In this document: positions 17,200 to 27,800 of the stretch, piece after piece
Position numbering within the stretch: position 1 is the stretch's first letter
How the letters are laid out: the number at the start of each line of letters is the position of its first letter
Source: Polaribacter sp. SA4-10
GTDB taxonomy: Bacteria > Bacteroidota > Bacteroidia > Flavobacteriales > Flavobacteriaceae
Length of the DNA: 64,000 bases
NCBI GenBank assembly: GCA_949519155.1
Contig: CATIQU010000035.1
Span: 310,001 to 374,000, forward strand
Direction of reading: 5' to 3'
Position numbers and translations under genes: made by a program
The notes under the pieces: generated by a model
Seen by the model: only the letters and a program-made list of their open reading frames with translations
The model's database searches: none
What the model was told of the DNA's origin: nothing

Positions 17200-19698
17200 T
17201 TGTTGTCTAAAACAAAAACAAAACAAGCTTTGATCAAAAAATTATCCCTACTACTCTTTTTCCTTTTTTCTACCACCCTATTATTAGCTCAACAAGCAAC
17301 AAATACAAAAAACATCTCTCTTAAAGGGAAAGTTGTAGAAGCAACAACCAGCGTACCTTTAGAATATGCAACCATTGTGTTAAAAAATATAGCAACCCAA
17401 AAAATTTCTGGTGGAATTACCAACGAAAAAGGATTTTTCGACATTAAAACTCCTACAGGAACCTATGAAATAAGTGTGGAGTATATTTCTTTTAAAAGCA
17501 TACAATTGCCAACGCAATTATTAACAGCAAACAAAGATTTTGGAATTATCAAACTTTCTGAAGATGCAAATAGTTTGAACGAAGTTGTTATTATTGCCGA
17601 AAAATCTACGGTTGATATTCGCTTAGACAAGCGGATCTATAACGTAGGAAAAGACATGACTGTAAAAGGTGGAAATGCTTCTGATGTATTAGACAACGTA
17701 CCTTCTGTAAGTGTGGATGTCGAAGGAAACGTAAGCTTGCGTGGAAATGAAAACGTACGTATCTTAATTGATGGTAAACCTTCTGCATTGGTAGGATTAA
17801 GTGGTGCAGATGCACTGAGACAGCTACCAGCAGACGCCATCGAGAAAGTGGAAGTTATAACATCACCTTCTGCAAGATATGACGCTGAAGGAACCGCAGG
17901 GATCTTAAACATCGTTCTACGAAAAGGAAAGGCATTGGGCTTTAATGGTTCTATAAATACGACTGTTGGAACGCCAGATCAATTTCAGTTGGCAACCAAC
18001 TTAAATCAACGAGGAAAAAAAACCAATTTCTTTTCTAACTTTGGATATCGTTACAGCAAAGGCCCGGGGAATTCTTTTACCGATTTAAGAAACCTAACCG
18101 ATGGCGTAATTTCGAGTTCAAGAGTTGAAGATCGAATATGGCAGAGAAGAAGAAACAGTTTTAATGCCAATGTTGGCTTGGAATATTTTCTAACGAAGAA
18201 AAGTAATATTACTGGAACGGTCTTTTATCGAAATACCAAAAGCGGTAATTATTCAGAAAACACCATTGAGGAGTTTGATGGGAATGGCAACAACACAGAC
18301 AGCGCAGTTCGTATTCAAGATGAGGACGGAGAAGATGAAACGGTGCAATACTCTTTAAATTACACCAATAATTTTAATAAAGAGGGGCATAAACTAACGG
18401 TTGACTTTCAATATAGTGATAGCAAAGAAAACGAACAAGCGATTAATATAGAGCCTGGTTTTGCAGATGAAACTAATAGTACCAACGAAACTTCAAAAAA
18501 TACTTTAGTACAAGCAGATTATGTATTGCCAATTGGGGAAAACACCCAGTTTGAAGCGGGATATCGTGGAAACTTTCAGAATTTAACTTCCGATTTTTTA
18601 GTAACGCCTGTTTCTGATCCCGATTTTGACCCTTCAAACTACTTAGAATTTGGGCAAGACATTCATGCTTTTTATACCCAATATGGTAATAAATTTAATC
18701 AGTTTTCATTCTTATTGGGATTGCGTTTGGAAACCACTGACGTAAAAGTAAGATTGTTGGACACCAATGAAAATAATGACTTTAGCTACACTGAATTGTT
18801 TCCAACGGTAAATATTGGTTTTGAAGCTACCGAGAAACAAAGTTATACTTTAGGATACAGCAGACGTTTGCGAAGACCTCGTTTCTGGTATTTAAATCCC
18901 TTTGAATCTCGAAACAGTCAAAACATTATCTTTAAAGGAAACCCTGCTTTGATCCCAACTTTTACAAATTCTTTCGATTTAGGGTATTTAAACAGAATTG
19001 GAAAATTAACCGTAAACGCCTCTATTTATTATCAACATTCTATTAATAACATCAGTAGAGTTACCCGTCAAGAAATTAGAGAAATTAATGGAAATGATGA
19101 GTCTGTACTCATCAGAGAGCCCATCAATTTGGCTACTGAAGATCGGTATGGTTTTGAATTTACATCGAATTACAATGTCTCAAAAAAGGTGCGTTTTGAT
19201 GGAAGTTTCAATTTGTTCAATTCTAAAACGGAAGGTGTATATACCTACGATTTCTTAAATCCAGACACCAATGAAACCATTGTCATTACAGATAATTTAA
19301 GCAATAGCAATACCAGTTGGAGAGCCCGTTTTAATGCACGTGTAAGTCTGCCTTATGCTATAGAGTGGCAAACAAGATTATCTTACAGAGGTCCAAGTGA
19401 AAGTGCTCAAAGTATTTCTACAGGAATTTTCTCTGCCAATTTAGCCTTCAGTAAAGAGGTCTTAAAAGAAAAAGGAACCTTGGTGTTGAATGTGAGTGAT
19501 GTATTCAATTCTAGAAAAAGAAACTCGATAAGCTACACTCCAAATAGAGACAATCCTACCAATATTTCCGATCAAACGTTTCAATGGAGACAGCGTCAAA
19601 TTTCTTTAAACTTTAGCTACCGTTTCAATCAGAAAAAGAAGCAACCCGAAAGAGGCGGAAAAAACAATGGGGATGGCGGAGAAGGTTTTGAGGGGTAA
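17200..19698 (+). CDS. TonB-dependent outer-membrane receptor with carboxypeptidase-regulatory-like N-terminus
   Basis: 832 residues. No ATG is available; the frame begins TTG-TTG (17200/17203), and the following signal peptide (LIKKLSLLLFFLFSTTLLLAQ) supports a start there. A carboxypeptidase-regulatory-like domain (about 40-120) precedes a plug (about 140-250, with GGNASDVLDNVPSVSVDVEG and VRILIDGKPSALVG) and a beta-barrel (about 260-810). This is the outer-membrane-protein beta-barrel family type rather than SusC. The tail is Gly/Lys-rich (RGGKNNGDGGEGFEG). The substrate is unknown. A strong terminator follows 33 nt later. Confidence 0.85.
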   Translation: MLSKTKTKQALIKKLSLLLFFLFSTTLLLAQQATNTKNISLKGKVVEATTSVPLEYATIVLKNIATQKISGGITNEKGFFDIKTPTGTYEISVEYISFKSIQLPTQLLTANKDFGIIKLSEDANSLNEVVIIAEKSTVDIRLDKRIYNVGKDMTVKGGNASDVLDNVPSVSVDVEGNVSLRGNENVRILIDGKPSALVGLSGADALRQLPADAIEKVEVITSPSARYDAEGTAGILNIVLRKGKALGFNGSINTTVGTPDQFQLATNLNQRGKKTNFFSNFGYRYSKGPGNSFTDLRNLTDGVISSSRVEDRIWQRRRNSFNANVGLEYFLTKKSNITGTVFYRNTKSGNYSENTIEEFDGNGNNTDSAVRIQDEDGEDETVQYSLNYTNNFNKEGHKLTVDFQYSDSKENEQAINIEPGFADETNSTNETSKNTLVQADYVLPIGENTQFEAGYRGNFQNLTSDFLVTPVSDPDFDPSNYLEFGQDIHAFYTQYGNKFNQFSFLLGLRLETTDVKVRLLDTNENNDFSYTELFPTVNIGFEATEKQSYTLGYSRRLRRPRFWYLNPFESRNSQNIIFKGNPALIPTFTNSFDLGYLNRIGKLTVNASIYYQHSINNISRVTRQEIREINGNDESVLIREPINLATEDRYGFEFTSNYNVSKKVRFDGSFNLFNSKTEGVYTYDFLNPDTNETIVITDNLSNSNTSWRARFNARVSLPYAIEWQTRLSYRGPSESAQSISTGIFSANLAFSKEVLKEKGTLVLNVSDVFNSRKRNSISYTPNRDNPTNISDQTFQWRQRQISLNFSYRFNQKKKQPERGGKNNGDGGEGFEG

Positions 19699-19731
19699 GT
19701 TTCTTTAAAAAATTACAAACACAAATTATAT

Positions 19732-19768
19732 AAAACCTCGTTCTAGCAATAGAACGAGGTTTTTTTTT
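19732..19768 (+). terminator. Rho-independent terminator of the outer-membrane receptor gene
   Basis: AAAACCTCGTTCTA (19732-19745) and TAGAACGAGGTTTT (19750-19763) form a perfect 14 bp stem with a GCAA tetraloop, followed by a run of Ts. Confidence 0.92.
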
Positions 19769-20173
19769 GATTCTTAATCTATTTTTTAAAATATAAACAT
19801 AGGTTGTTTTAATTTTGGCTTTTATGGATGAAATAATTAGATTGCAGGTGTAATTGGTAATACTGCAATTAGGCTAAACGATTATTGGAAAAAATTAAAG
19901 AAAATGGAAGAACCATGATTTAAAGCAGTTTCTAATCATAAAAGATGTTATGAGTAAGATAGAAAACGACATAACTCCTTGCTAAGCTTCATACACTATC
20001 CGTTAAGCATAATTTAAGGAAATTGACACAAAATAAAAAACCTCTCAAAATAAATTGAGAGGTTCTGTATATCTTTCACTAAATTACGTTTCTATAAAGA
20101 AAGAGGCTTTATTAAGCATTACTTTACAAAATAAGTGAATCTATTTGTAATAAACAAATAAAAACGGTAAATA
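19769..20173. other. Non-coding stretch with a possible degraded reading frame and an orphan terminator
   Basis: No open frame of normal length was found. One plus-strand frame from about 19848 reads VIGNTAIRLNDYWKKLKKME before stops and could be a decayed gene, but I do not recognise it. The stretch ends in a TAA (20168-20170) just before the Abi-like gene. Confidence 0.3.
20033..20064 (-). terminator. Orphan minus-strand terminator-like hairpin
   Basis: AACCTCTCAA (20039-20048) and TTGAGAGGTT (20055-20064) form a perfect 10 bp stem with a 6 nt loop. Read on the minus strand it is followed by six Ts. No minus-strand gene lies just upstream, so it may be left over from a lost gene. Confidence 0.5.
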
Positions 20174-20854
20174 ATAGAATATCAAAAACTAGAGTACTAC
20201 TTATCGCAACCAAGATTAGATCGATTTTTAGTAGCGACTGGTAATTCAAAATCTAAAGCCCAAAAATTATATAGGATTAATTTAAGAACAGCACAAGCCT
20301 TCTACCCTGTGTTAAACTTATTTGAAATATTCTTTAGAAATATGGTAAATTATCAAGTATCGTCATATTTTGCCAATCCAAACTGGATAATAACGGAAAA
20401 AAATGGATTTATGAATCATCCTTCATTAACTTCATCTAGATTCTTTTTGAAAACCTCAATTAGTAAGGCAGAAAGAACTATTCGTAGAAAAGGTGGAGTT
20501 GTAACAACAGGAAGCATAATAGCAGAACAGTCTTTTGGGTTTTGGACAAGTTTATTTGATACGCACCATTACAGATTGATTGGAGGAATTGTTATTCATT
20601 GTTTTCCAAATAAACCAAATCATGTGAACCGAAATATTTTAAATCAGAAACTCAATAATATTAGAGAGTTTAGAAATCGTGTGTATCATAACGAACCCAT
20701 ATGCTTTAATGGAAATGCCATTGATTTTACGGAAGCGACAAACATAAAAACCGAGATTTACGAATTATTGAAGTGGATAGATGCTAACTTAACTGATTAT
20801 GTGGAGTATTTCAACGGAATAGACATGAAAATAAGTATGGCAAATAATCTATAA
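20174..20854 (+). CDS. Abi-family protein (Abi_2-like) with ATA in place of the start codon
   Basis: The frame upstream of the first usable start (GTG 20309) stays open to 20171 and encodes conserved Abi_2 sequence: EYQKLEYYLSQPRLDRFLVA, then KAQKLYRINLRTAQAFYPVL, then NLFEIFFRN. The natural first codon is ATA (20174), where relatives have ATG, giving 226 residues, the normal family length. From GTG 20309 only 181 residues remain and the conserved N-terminus is lost. AbiD/F-type proteins are associated with phage abortive infection. Core residues RNRVYHNEP (about 168-176) are intact. It may be a recent pseudogene, may use ATA, or may make the short form. Confidence 0.7.
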   Translation: MEYQKLEYYLSQPRLDRFLVATGNSKSKAQKLYRINLRTAQAFYPVLNLFEIFFRNMVNYQVSSYFANPNWIITEKNGFMNHPSLTSSRFFLKTSISKAERTIRRKGGVVTTGSIIAEQSFGFWTSLFDTHHYRLIGGIVIHCFPNKPNHVNRNILNQKLNNIREFRNRVYHNEPICFNGNAIDFTEATNIKTEIYELLKWIDANLTDYVEYFNGIDMKISMANNL

Positions 20855-20929
20855 AAACCCGCTTCCGCAAAGTCTCCCGACTTAGCGGCACTTAAAAAAG
20901 AAATAAAAATACACAGAACTCCTTTCCCC

Positions 20930-21784
20930 TTACTTCCTCTTCCGAAACATCAACCAAAGCCCTAACAAAACCAAAGGAATGCTTAAAACTTGTCCGGTAT
21001 TTAATGGGCTAAAGAACCATTCTTCGCCTCTTTTTTGTACTTGTGGTTCTTTTAAGAACTCGATTACAAAACGTAGCGACCATAAAACAGCAGTGAAGAG
21101 ACCGAATAAGTACCCTAGTTTTTGTTTTTTATCGGTTTTCCAATATATATGCCGCATCACAAAAAACAAGGCCAAGTAACTAAATGCTTCATAGAGTTGC
21201 GTTGGATGTCTTGCAACCGTTTCTCCAGCAACTTCAAAGATGACACCAAAACTAGAACCGGTTTCTTTTCCGTAGATTTCTGAGTTGAAAAAATTCCCGA
21301 AACGGATGAAGAACCCTGCCAAAGCTACCATAATTCCAAGCCTGTCTAAAATAAACAACCAGGGTTTTTGTAAATGTTTCTTCGCATAAAAGTACAATGC
21401 AATGGGAATTCCTATGGCAGCACCATGGCTTGCAAATCCTGAAATCCCAGTAAACTTCCAGCCATCAATCAAACCAAAAATCATTGCAGCGCCTTCTTGC
21501 CTTCTAAAAGGCAATATGATTTGCCATAAATTTCCTTGGTAACTGTCCCAGCTATAAAAGAAAACTTCTCCCAAACGCATTCCTACTAACATAGAAACGA
21601 AAACGTACATAAACAAAGGGTCTAATTTTTCTAAGGAAATTTTATCTTGGATGTATATTTTTTTCATCAACCGAAGGCCCAACAAAAAAGCGGTGATAAA
21701 CATGACACTGTACCAACGGATACTAATTCCTCCAATATTCACGATTTCGGGATTCCAATTCCAATTTATTGCTAAAAAACTCAT
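20930..21784 (-). CDS. lgt: Prolipoprotein diacylglyceryl transferase
   Basis: 284 residues, a seven-helix inner-membrane enzyme that moves diacylglycerol from phosphatidylglycerol to the lipobox cysteine of prolipoproteins. FASHGAAIGIPIALYFY holds the essential His/Gly loop, and IRFGNFFNSEIYG is the Lgt signature with its conserved Arg, Asn and Glu. The C-terminus has the conserved NTGQVLSIPLVLLG. It is followed upstream (minus strand) by yidD and cysS, likely one operon cysS-yidD-lgt. Confidence 0.95.
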   Translation of the reverse strand: MSFLAINWNWNPEIVNIGGISIRWYSVMFITAFLLGLRLMKKIYIQDKISLEKLDPLFMYVFVSMLVGMRLGEVFFYSWDSYQGNLWQIILPFRRQEGAAMIFGLIDGWKFTGISGFASHGAAIGIPIALYFYAKKHLQKPWLFILDRLGIMVALAGFFIRFGNFFNSEIYGKETGSSFGVIFEVAGETVARHPTQLYEAFSYLALFFVMRHIYWKTDKKQKLGYLFGLFTAVLWSLRFVIEFLKEPQVQKRGEEWFFSPLNTGQVLSIPLVLLGLWLMFRKRK

Positions 21785-21803
21785 AGGTTATCTATTTTAT
21801 ACT

Positions 21804-22091
21804 TCAATCTTTTAAGATTGTATTCTTCTTTTTTTCCGGTACTGGATCGTAGCCACTTCCACCCCAGGGATGGCAACTAAATATTCTTTTTAAGGCCAAC
21901 CAACCTCCTGCAAACAATCCTTGTTTTTGCAAGGCTTCTATGGTATAGTGAGAACATGTAGGACTGTACCTGCATGTAGATGGCGTAAAAGGTGAGATGG
22001 CTGTTTGATAGAAACGAACCAACAAAATAAAAGGATATGCGATTCTTTTTTTCAAATTATTGTATTGAAAATGTGGTTCCTTCTCTCCCAT
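21804..22091 (-). CDS. yidD: Membrane protein insertion efficiency factor YidD
   Basis: 95 residues. [20 protein letters not shown] followed by CSHYTIEAL is the YidD signature with its conserved cysteines, followed by [22 protein letters not shown]. The protein is membrane-associated and assists YidC-dependent insertion. The start at 22091 overlaps the end of cysS by 35 nt; a TTG at Leu13 is an alternative start outside part of the overlap. It lies between cysS and lgt. Confidence 0.9.
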   Translation of the reverse strand: MGEKEPHFQYNNLKKRIAYPFILLVRFYQTAISPFTPSTCRYSPTCSHYTIEALQKQGLFAGGWLALKRIFSCHPWGGSGYDPVPEKKKNTILKD

Positions 22092-23535
22092 CTTTTAACT
22101 GAATGCCCAAGGCAATCAATTCATCTCTAATTTGATCTGACAGTGCCCAGTCTTTATTTTCTCTTGCTTCTTTTCTCAATTTAATCAACAGTGCAACAAC
22201 ACCATTTATTTTTTCTGAATTGTCTTGATTGGCTTCATTCATCAATCCTAAAACATCGAAAACAAAAGCGTTCAACGTTGTTTTAAGCGTTGTTAAGTCA
22301 GCGGCAGTAAGTGTTGCATTTTGTTCTTTTATTTGATTAATTGCTTTTACAGCTTCAAATAAATGTGCAATTAAAACAGGCGTATTAAAATCGTCATTCA
22401 TTGCAGCATAACAGTCCTTTTCCCATTTTTGAACGTCAAAAGTAGACGTTGCACTTGCTTCGATTTTATCTGTAAAACGAACGGCTTCCATCAACTTGGA
22501 ATGTCCTTTTTCTGAAGCTTCTAAAGCTTCACCAGAAAAATCTAAAATGCTTCTATAATTGGCTTGTAAGTTAAAGAAACGCACTACACTTGCCGAAAAT
22601 GGTTTTGGTAAAATGTCATTTTCTCCCGATAAAATTTCATTGGGTAGAATAAAATTTCCGGTAGATTTTGCCATTTTCTGACTGTTTAATAACAGCATGT
22701 TGGTGTGCATCCAATAATTTACGGGTTTTACACCGCTACAAGTTTGAGACTGTGCAATTTCACATTCGTGATGCGGGAATTTTAAATCCATTCCGCCACC
22801 GTGTATGTCAAATTGTTCTCCTAAATATTTTGTACTCATTACTGAACATTCTAGGTGCCAACCTGGAAACCCGTCTGACCATGGAGATGGCCAACGCATA
22901 ATGTGTCTTTCGTCTGCTTTTTTCCAAAGGGCAAAATCTTGTGGGTTTTTCTTATCCGATTGTCCGTCTAATGTTCTGGTATTATGTATTAAATCTTCTA
23001 CTTTTCTTCCTGATAAAATTCCGTAATGACTGTCTTCATTGTAAGCCAAAACATCAAAATAGACCGATCCATTTACTTCGTATGCAAAGCCTTTTTCGAT
23101 GATTTCCTTAATCATTTCTATTTGCTCTACAATGTGTCCTGTTGCGGTGGGCTCTATACTTGGTGGTAAAAAATTGTAATTTTTTAAAACATCATGAAAG
23201 TCAACGGTATATTTCTGAACCACTTCCATCGGTTCAATTTTTTCTAACCGTGCTTTCTTGGAAATACGGTCTTCCCCTTCATCTGCATCATTTTCTAAAT
23301 GACCTGCATCGGTAATATTCCGCACATAACGCACTTTATAGCCCAAATACAATAAATACCGATACACAACATCAAAGAACATAAACGTTCTTACATTGCC
23401 AAGATGCGCATTGCTATATACGGTGGGCCCACAAACGTACATACCTACGTATCCGTCTGTTATGGTTTTAAAATCCTCTTTCTTTTTAGAGAGTGAATTG
23501 TATACTTTCAATTGATTTTCTTTGTAACGTTCCAT
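22057..23535 (-). CDS. cysS: Cysteinyl-tRNA synthetase
   Basis: 492 residues, class I synthetase charging tRNA-Cys. [20 protein letters not shown] carries the zinc-ligand Cys and the HIGH-like HLGN. A second zinc site contains [10 protein letters not shown] and [19 protein letters not shown] is the KMSKS loop, with Ala for Ser. The C-terminal anticodon-binding region ends [17 protein letters not shown]. It is the first gene of cysS-yidD-lgt. Confidence 0.96.
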   Translation of the reverse strand: MERYKENQLKVYNSLSKKKEDFKTITDGYVGMYVCGPTVYSNAHLGNVRTFMFFDVVYRYLLYLGYKVRYVRNITDAGHLENDADEGEDRISKKARLEKIEPMEVVQKYTVDFHDVLKNYNFLPPSIEPTATGHIVEQIEMIKEIIEKGFAYEVNGSVYFDVLAYNEDSHYGILSGRKVEDLIHNTRTLDGQSDKKNPQDFALWKKADERHIMRWPSPWSDGFPGWHLECSVMSTKYLGEQFDIHGGGMDLKFPHHECEIAQSQTCSGVKPVNYWMHTNMLLLNSQKMAKSTGNFILPNEILSGENDILPKPFSASVVRFFNLQANYRSILDFSGEALEASEKGHSKLMEAVRFTDKIEASATSTFDVQKWEKDCYAAMNDDFNTPVLIAHLFEAVKAINQIKEQNATLTAADLTTLKTTLNAFVFDVLGLMNEANQDNSEKINGVVALLIKLRKEARENKDWALSDQIRDELIALGIQLKDGREGTTFSIQ

Positions 23536-23749
23536 TAAAAAAGTGCCTATTTACAGTTGATAAATATAGTAACTTTATAAAGAATAGCGAAATAGAATTT
23601 AGGGGATGTAGAATGCTTTTTTTCGAGTAGATCTATCGTTTAGAATTCAGATAGTACTGCAAACAATCTAAAAGCTTTGTGAATCTTTCGAGCGAAACAA
23701 AACAGAAAGTTCTCATTTTTATACTTAAATTTACATATTAACTTTTGTA

Positions 23750-24817
23750 ATGGATAAAAAAGTATCTGCGTTGAATGAAAATGAAGGGGTTTCTCCACCA
23801 GAAACCACGAGTAATAGAGCTGCTCAAAAAATAAAACTGAGCAGGGCTAAACAGCATTCTGTGGAGGAATTTGTGACGAACATTTTGGCAGGAGACATTC
23901 CTTTTTTAAGTCGTGCCATTACATTGGTAGAAAGTACAACGGTGAAGCATCAACAAAAAGCGAATGCTATTTTAGAGCGTTGTTTGCCCTTTGCGAATAA
24001 TTCGGTAAGAATTGGAATTACAGGGGTTCCTGGGGTTGGAAAAAGTACTTTTATTGAAACTTTTGGAACGCATTTAACGGGTATGGGTAGAAAAGTTGCG
24101 GTGTTGGCAGTAGATCCAAGTAGCTCTGTAAACAAAGGAAGTATTTTAGGCGATAAAACTCGCATGGAGTTATTGGTTACTGATAAAAATGCATTTATAA
24201 GACCTTCTCCTTCTGGGACTTCTTTGGGAGGGGTTGCTCAAAAAACACGGGAAAGCATCATTCTATGTGAGGCTGCTGGATTTGATACCATTATTATTGA
24301 AACGGTAGGTGTTGGACAGTCTGAAACCGTGGTGCACTCTATGGTAGATTTCTTTTTATTATTGAAATTATCGGGTGCTGGTGATGAATTGCAGGGAATG
24401 AAGCGAGGCATAATTGAAATGGCGGATGCAATTGTAATTCACAAAGCGGATGGTGATAATGTGCAAAATGCGAAGATGGCAAAAGTAGCGTTTACAAATG
24501 CCTTGCATTTGTATCCGTTAAAGGAAAGCAAGTGGCAACCAAAGGTGGTTACAGCGAGTGCATTGGAAAATCATGGAATTACTGAAATTGAACTTTTAAT
24601 TTCTGAGTACATCATACTAACAAAAGAGAATGCTTCTTTTGAAAACAAAAGAAACGAACAGAACAAATTTTGGCTTCTGTCTACAATAGAACAGCAACTA
24701 AAAACGAACTTTTATCAAAACCCATTAATCAAAGCGGCATTGTCTGAAGAAATTCTTGCTTTAGAAAATGGAAAAACGACGCCTTTTAATGCTGCTAAAA
24801 GACTTCTGAGTCTTTAA
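23750..24817 (+). CDS. meaB: Methylmalonyl-CoA mutase-associated GTPase MeaB
   Basis: 355 residues. The P-loop GVPGVGKST (92-100) lies in the G3E-type GTPase core, with VDPSSSVNKGSILGDKTRM as switch I region and IIETVGVGQSE as switch II/III. VIHKADGDN provides the guanine-specificity motif. MeaB gates and protects cobalamin loading of methylmalonyl-CoA mutase. The mutase genes are not in the window. A shared bidirectional terminator follows 26 nt downstream. Confidence 0.93.
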   Translation: MDKKVSALNENEGVSPPETTSNRAAQKIKLSRAKQHSVEEFVTNILAGDIPFLSRAITLVESTTVKHQQKANAILERCLPFANNSVRIGITGVPGVGKSTFIETFGTHLTGMGRKVAVLAVDPSSSVNKGSILGDKTRMELLVTDKNAFIRPSPSGTSLGGVAQKTRESIILCEAAGFDTIIIETVGVGQSETVVHSMVDFFLLLKLSGAGDELQGMKRGIIEMADAIVIHKADGDNVQNAKMAKVAFTNALHLYPLKESKWQPKVVTASALENHGITEIELLISEYIILTKENASFENKRNEQNKFWLLSTIEQQLKTNFYQNPLIKAALSEEILALENGKTTPFNAAKRLLSL

Positions 24818-24832
24818 ATTATTATTTTTTCT

Positions 24833-24868
24833 TCATAAAAAAAATCGCCTATATTGCTGTAGGCGATT
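24833..24868. terminator. Bidirectional terminator between meaB and the multimodular secreted protein
   Basis: AATCGCCTA (24843-24851) and TAGGCGATT (24860-24868) form a 9 bp stem with an 8 nt loop. A run of As on its left gives a T tract for the minus-strand gene; the plus side has only a short T run. Confidence 0.85.
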
Positions 24869-24894
24869 ATATCTTTTGTGAAAGGAATGTCTAT

Positions 24895-27800
24895 TTATTC
24901 TTTAATAAACTTCATCGTTCCTACTGCATTGTTAATCGTGTATTTTAAAATATAGATACCCGTTTTTAAAGAAGAAACATCAAGTACGTCTTCTTTTTTA
25001 TTGATGGTAGCGTTCACGACTCTTTTTCCTAAGACATTGTAAATGATTACATTTTCAATAAGATCTTGTGCGCTAATTCTTAATTCATTTGTCGCTGGAA
25101 CAGGAGATAAGCTTACGTTTAACAAGTTGCTTGTGTCTACGCCTGCTGTTGCTGCTCTATAAATATAAATATTATCTACATAAACAATATTTAAATTACT
25201 TGTTATTAAAAACTGTGCCAAGTCATTTCTAGAAGCATTTCCAATTCCTGTCCAACTTGAAAAAGGCATGTCTAAAGAAATCCAAGTTCCTGGATTCGGA
25301 TTCGGAATCGATGGACTACTTGCATTGTTTGCAGAAAACTCTATCGCATTTGCTTCAGCAGTTCCACCGTTCCAATTCGAAAATTTCAAATTAAAACTTT
25401 TATCTAAAGTTGCTTCCGTTACAAAAACATCAAGATGAAAATGTGTGAATTCTGTAGCATCTATTCGATTGCTGTCTTGAAATTCAACACCTATGAAATT
25501 TTCAAATGTGACTTTTTTAGTGTCATTTCCAACAATTTGTAAATCTTCAATTTCAGCGGTATCCCAACTTGCAGACCAAGCATCTATCGTAATGTTATCG
25601 TATGCATTACTAAATAAGGAAACAACATCCCAAGAATTTCTTGCTGGAGGGGTTGGTGCAGCAACGGTTGGTGCTGCTGGATCTGCTGGAGGTGCAGCAT
25701 TGGTACCTCCTGCGATGTCATCAATTAAATACGTATCCGTTGATGAACTTGCAGCATCTGTAAAGAGTACTAATTTAGAATAACTCCCTAAACCTGCTGG
25801 AAAGTTTAAACTGATGGTTTCCCAATCGGTTCCAGTGGTATTAAATGCTAATTCTGTATTTGGACCTGCACCTGCTTCTCCTTCAAATTTTAACAAATGA
25901 TTTCCAGATCCAGTTCCATTCATCGGCTTGATTCTAAAAGTAATCGTATTGTTATCATCATCTGATAGGTTCACATTTAAATCTAAACTAGATATTATAT
26001 TGTCCCAATCGCCAGCTCCACCTACTACCTGTAGCACTTTATTGGCTGCATCGGTTGGGTCTTCAATGACAGTTCCAACACTTGCATTTGCTACAAATGG
26101 ATTTTCTCCATCTTCAAAATCAAAAGGCAATGCAACGCCAGTAAACGGTGCCGCTTTATAGAAGTACACATTATCTATATAAATTGTGGAAGGATTTGTT
26201 CCTCCAGCACCATCAAATTTCATTTGAAATAAAGAATCCCATGTCATCCCTGTAAAATCGGCAATCGCAATATCTACACTACTCCATCCACCTGTAACAA
26301 CAGGCACATCTACTAAAATTTCACCAACACCTGTACCGTTGTTTATAGGGCTGAACTTTACATTGGTTGCATCTGCTGTCCAGATGTCAATATGTACAAA
26401 CTCCATTGCTGAAGCGTCTGTAGCGTCAAATTCTGTTCCTTGGTAATTAAAGTTTGAATATTCTAATACGGTGTTTACACCATTTCCAGTTGGATCATAA
26501 GCTGCATCTACAGCGCCTGACTGTCCCCAACCTGGATTGAAGTTTGTTACGTTTATGTTTGTATACGCATCACTGTAGATAGAGATCACATCAGTATCTT
26601 CTCTTTCTGGTGGTGTTGGAGCATCTGTTGTTGGAACAGTTGCTGTTGGTATTTTGTACATATAAATATTATCGACAAATACTTCACCTAAGTTAGAAGT
26701 GATAATGAATTGCGCTAAGTCACTTCTCGAAATACCGTTTACGCCCCCCCAACTTGAAAATGGAATCTCTAAAGAAATCCAAGTTCCTGGGTTTGGGTTT
26801 GGTAAAGAAGGAGTACTTACATTGGTTGTTGAAAACTCAATTGCATTCGCTTCAGCAGTACCTCCTGCCCAATTAGAAAATTTCAGATTGAAACTTTTAT
26901 CTTGGGTTGCAGTTTCAGTATAAATATCAATATGGAAGTGCGTAAATTCTGTAGCATCAATTCTTCCTGCATCTTGAAATTCTACACCTATAAAATTACC
27001 AAAATTTATTTTTTTAGTATCATTTCCTGCAATTTGAAGATCTTCAATTGTAGAATCATCCCATGATGCTGACCAAGTATCTATTGGCATGTCTGTATAA
27101 GCATTACTAAATAAAGAAACAACATCTTCTGCATTTCTTGCTGGTGGTGTTGGAGCTGCTACTGAAGGACCAACAACAACAAATGAAATCACATATTCAT
27201 TCGTCGCTGATCCGTCTTGAGAAACAACCACTACGCTTGCATCTCCAGGAACTGAAGTCGCTTGTGTAATTGTAATGCTTGAAACACTGGCATCTGTTGC
27301 TGTTGCTGTAACTTGAGGAGCAGAAGCTCCAACGGCTACACCAACGGTGTAGGCTAAAGTTGTAGGGCTAAAACCAGAAACGATCGCTCCACTAACATTT
27401 AAATTACTTAAAGAAGCGTCTGTCCCTGCTGCTACAGGTTCTTTCCAAAAATAGATATTGTCTATATAAATATCTGTAGTAGAATCTCCACCGTCAAATT
27501 TTAATTCTTTGATATCAGCAACTGACATTCCTTGGTCTGTAAAATCAGATAATGGAATTTCTACACTAGACCAAGAACCTGCATTTGCAGCAACGTTCAC
27601 CGATTTCTCTCCTGTCGTTGCACTTATTAAAAATACATTTGGAGAAAGTCCATTCGTCCAGATATCTACATGCATCGTGGTCATTCCTGAGATATTAATT
27701 TCAGAACCAATAACAATCCCTTGATAGTTAAAGGCTGGATATTTTAATACATTATCACTATTTAGAGTTTCTGTGGTAACATTTCCAGATGTAGAACCCC

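Noticed and set aside
22057..22091. Overlap of yidD with cysS as a sign that yidD is spurious
   Set aside because: The YidD signature and cysteines are unmistakable; the 35 nt overlap only affects the choice of start.
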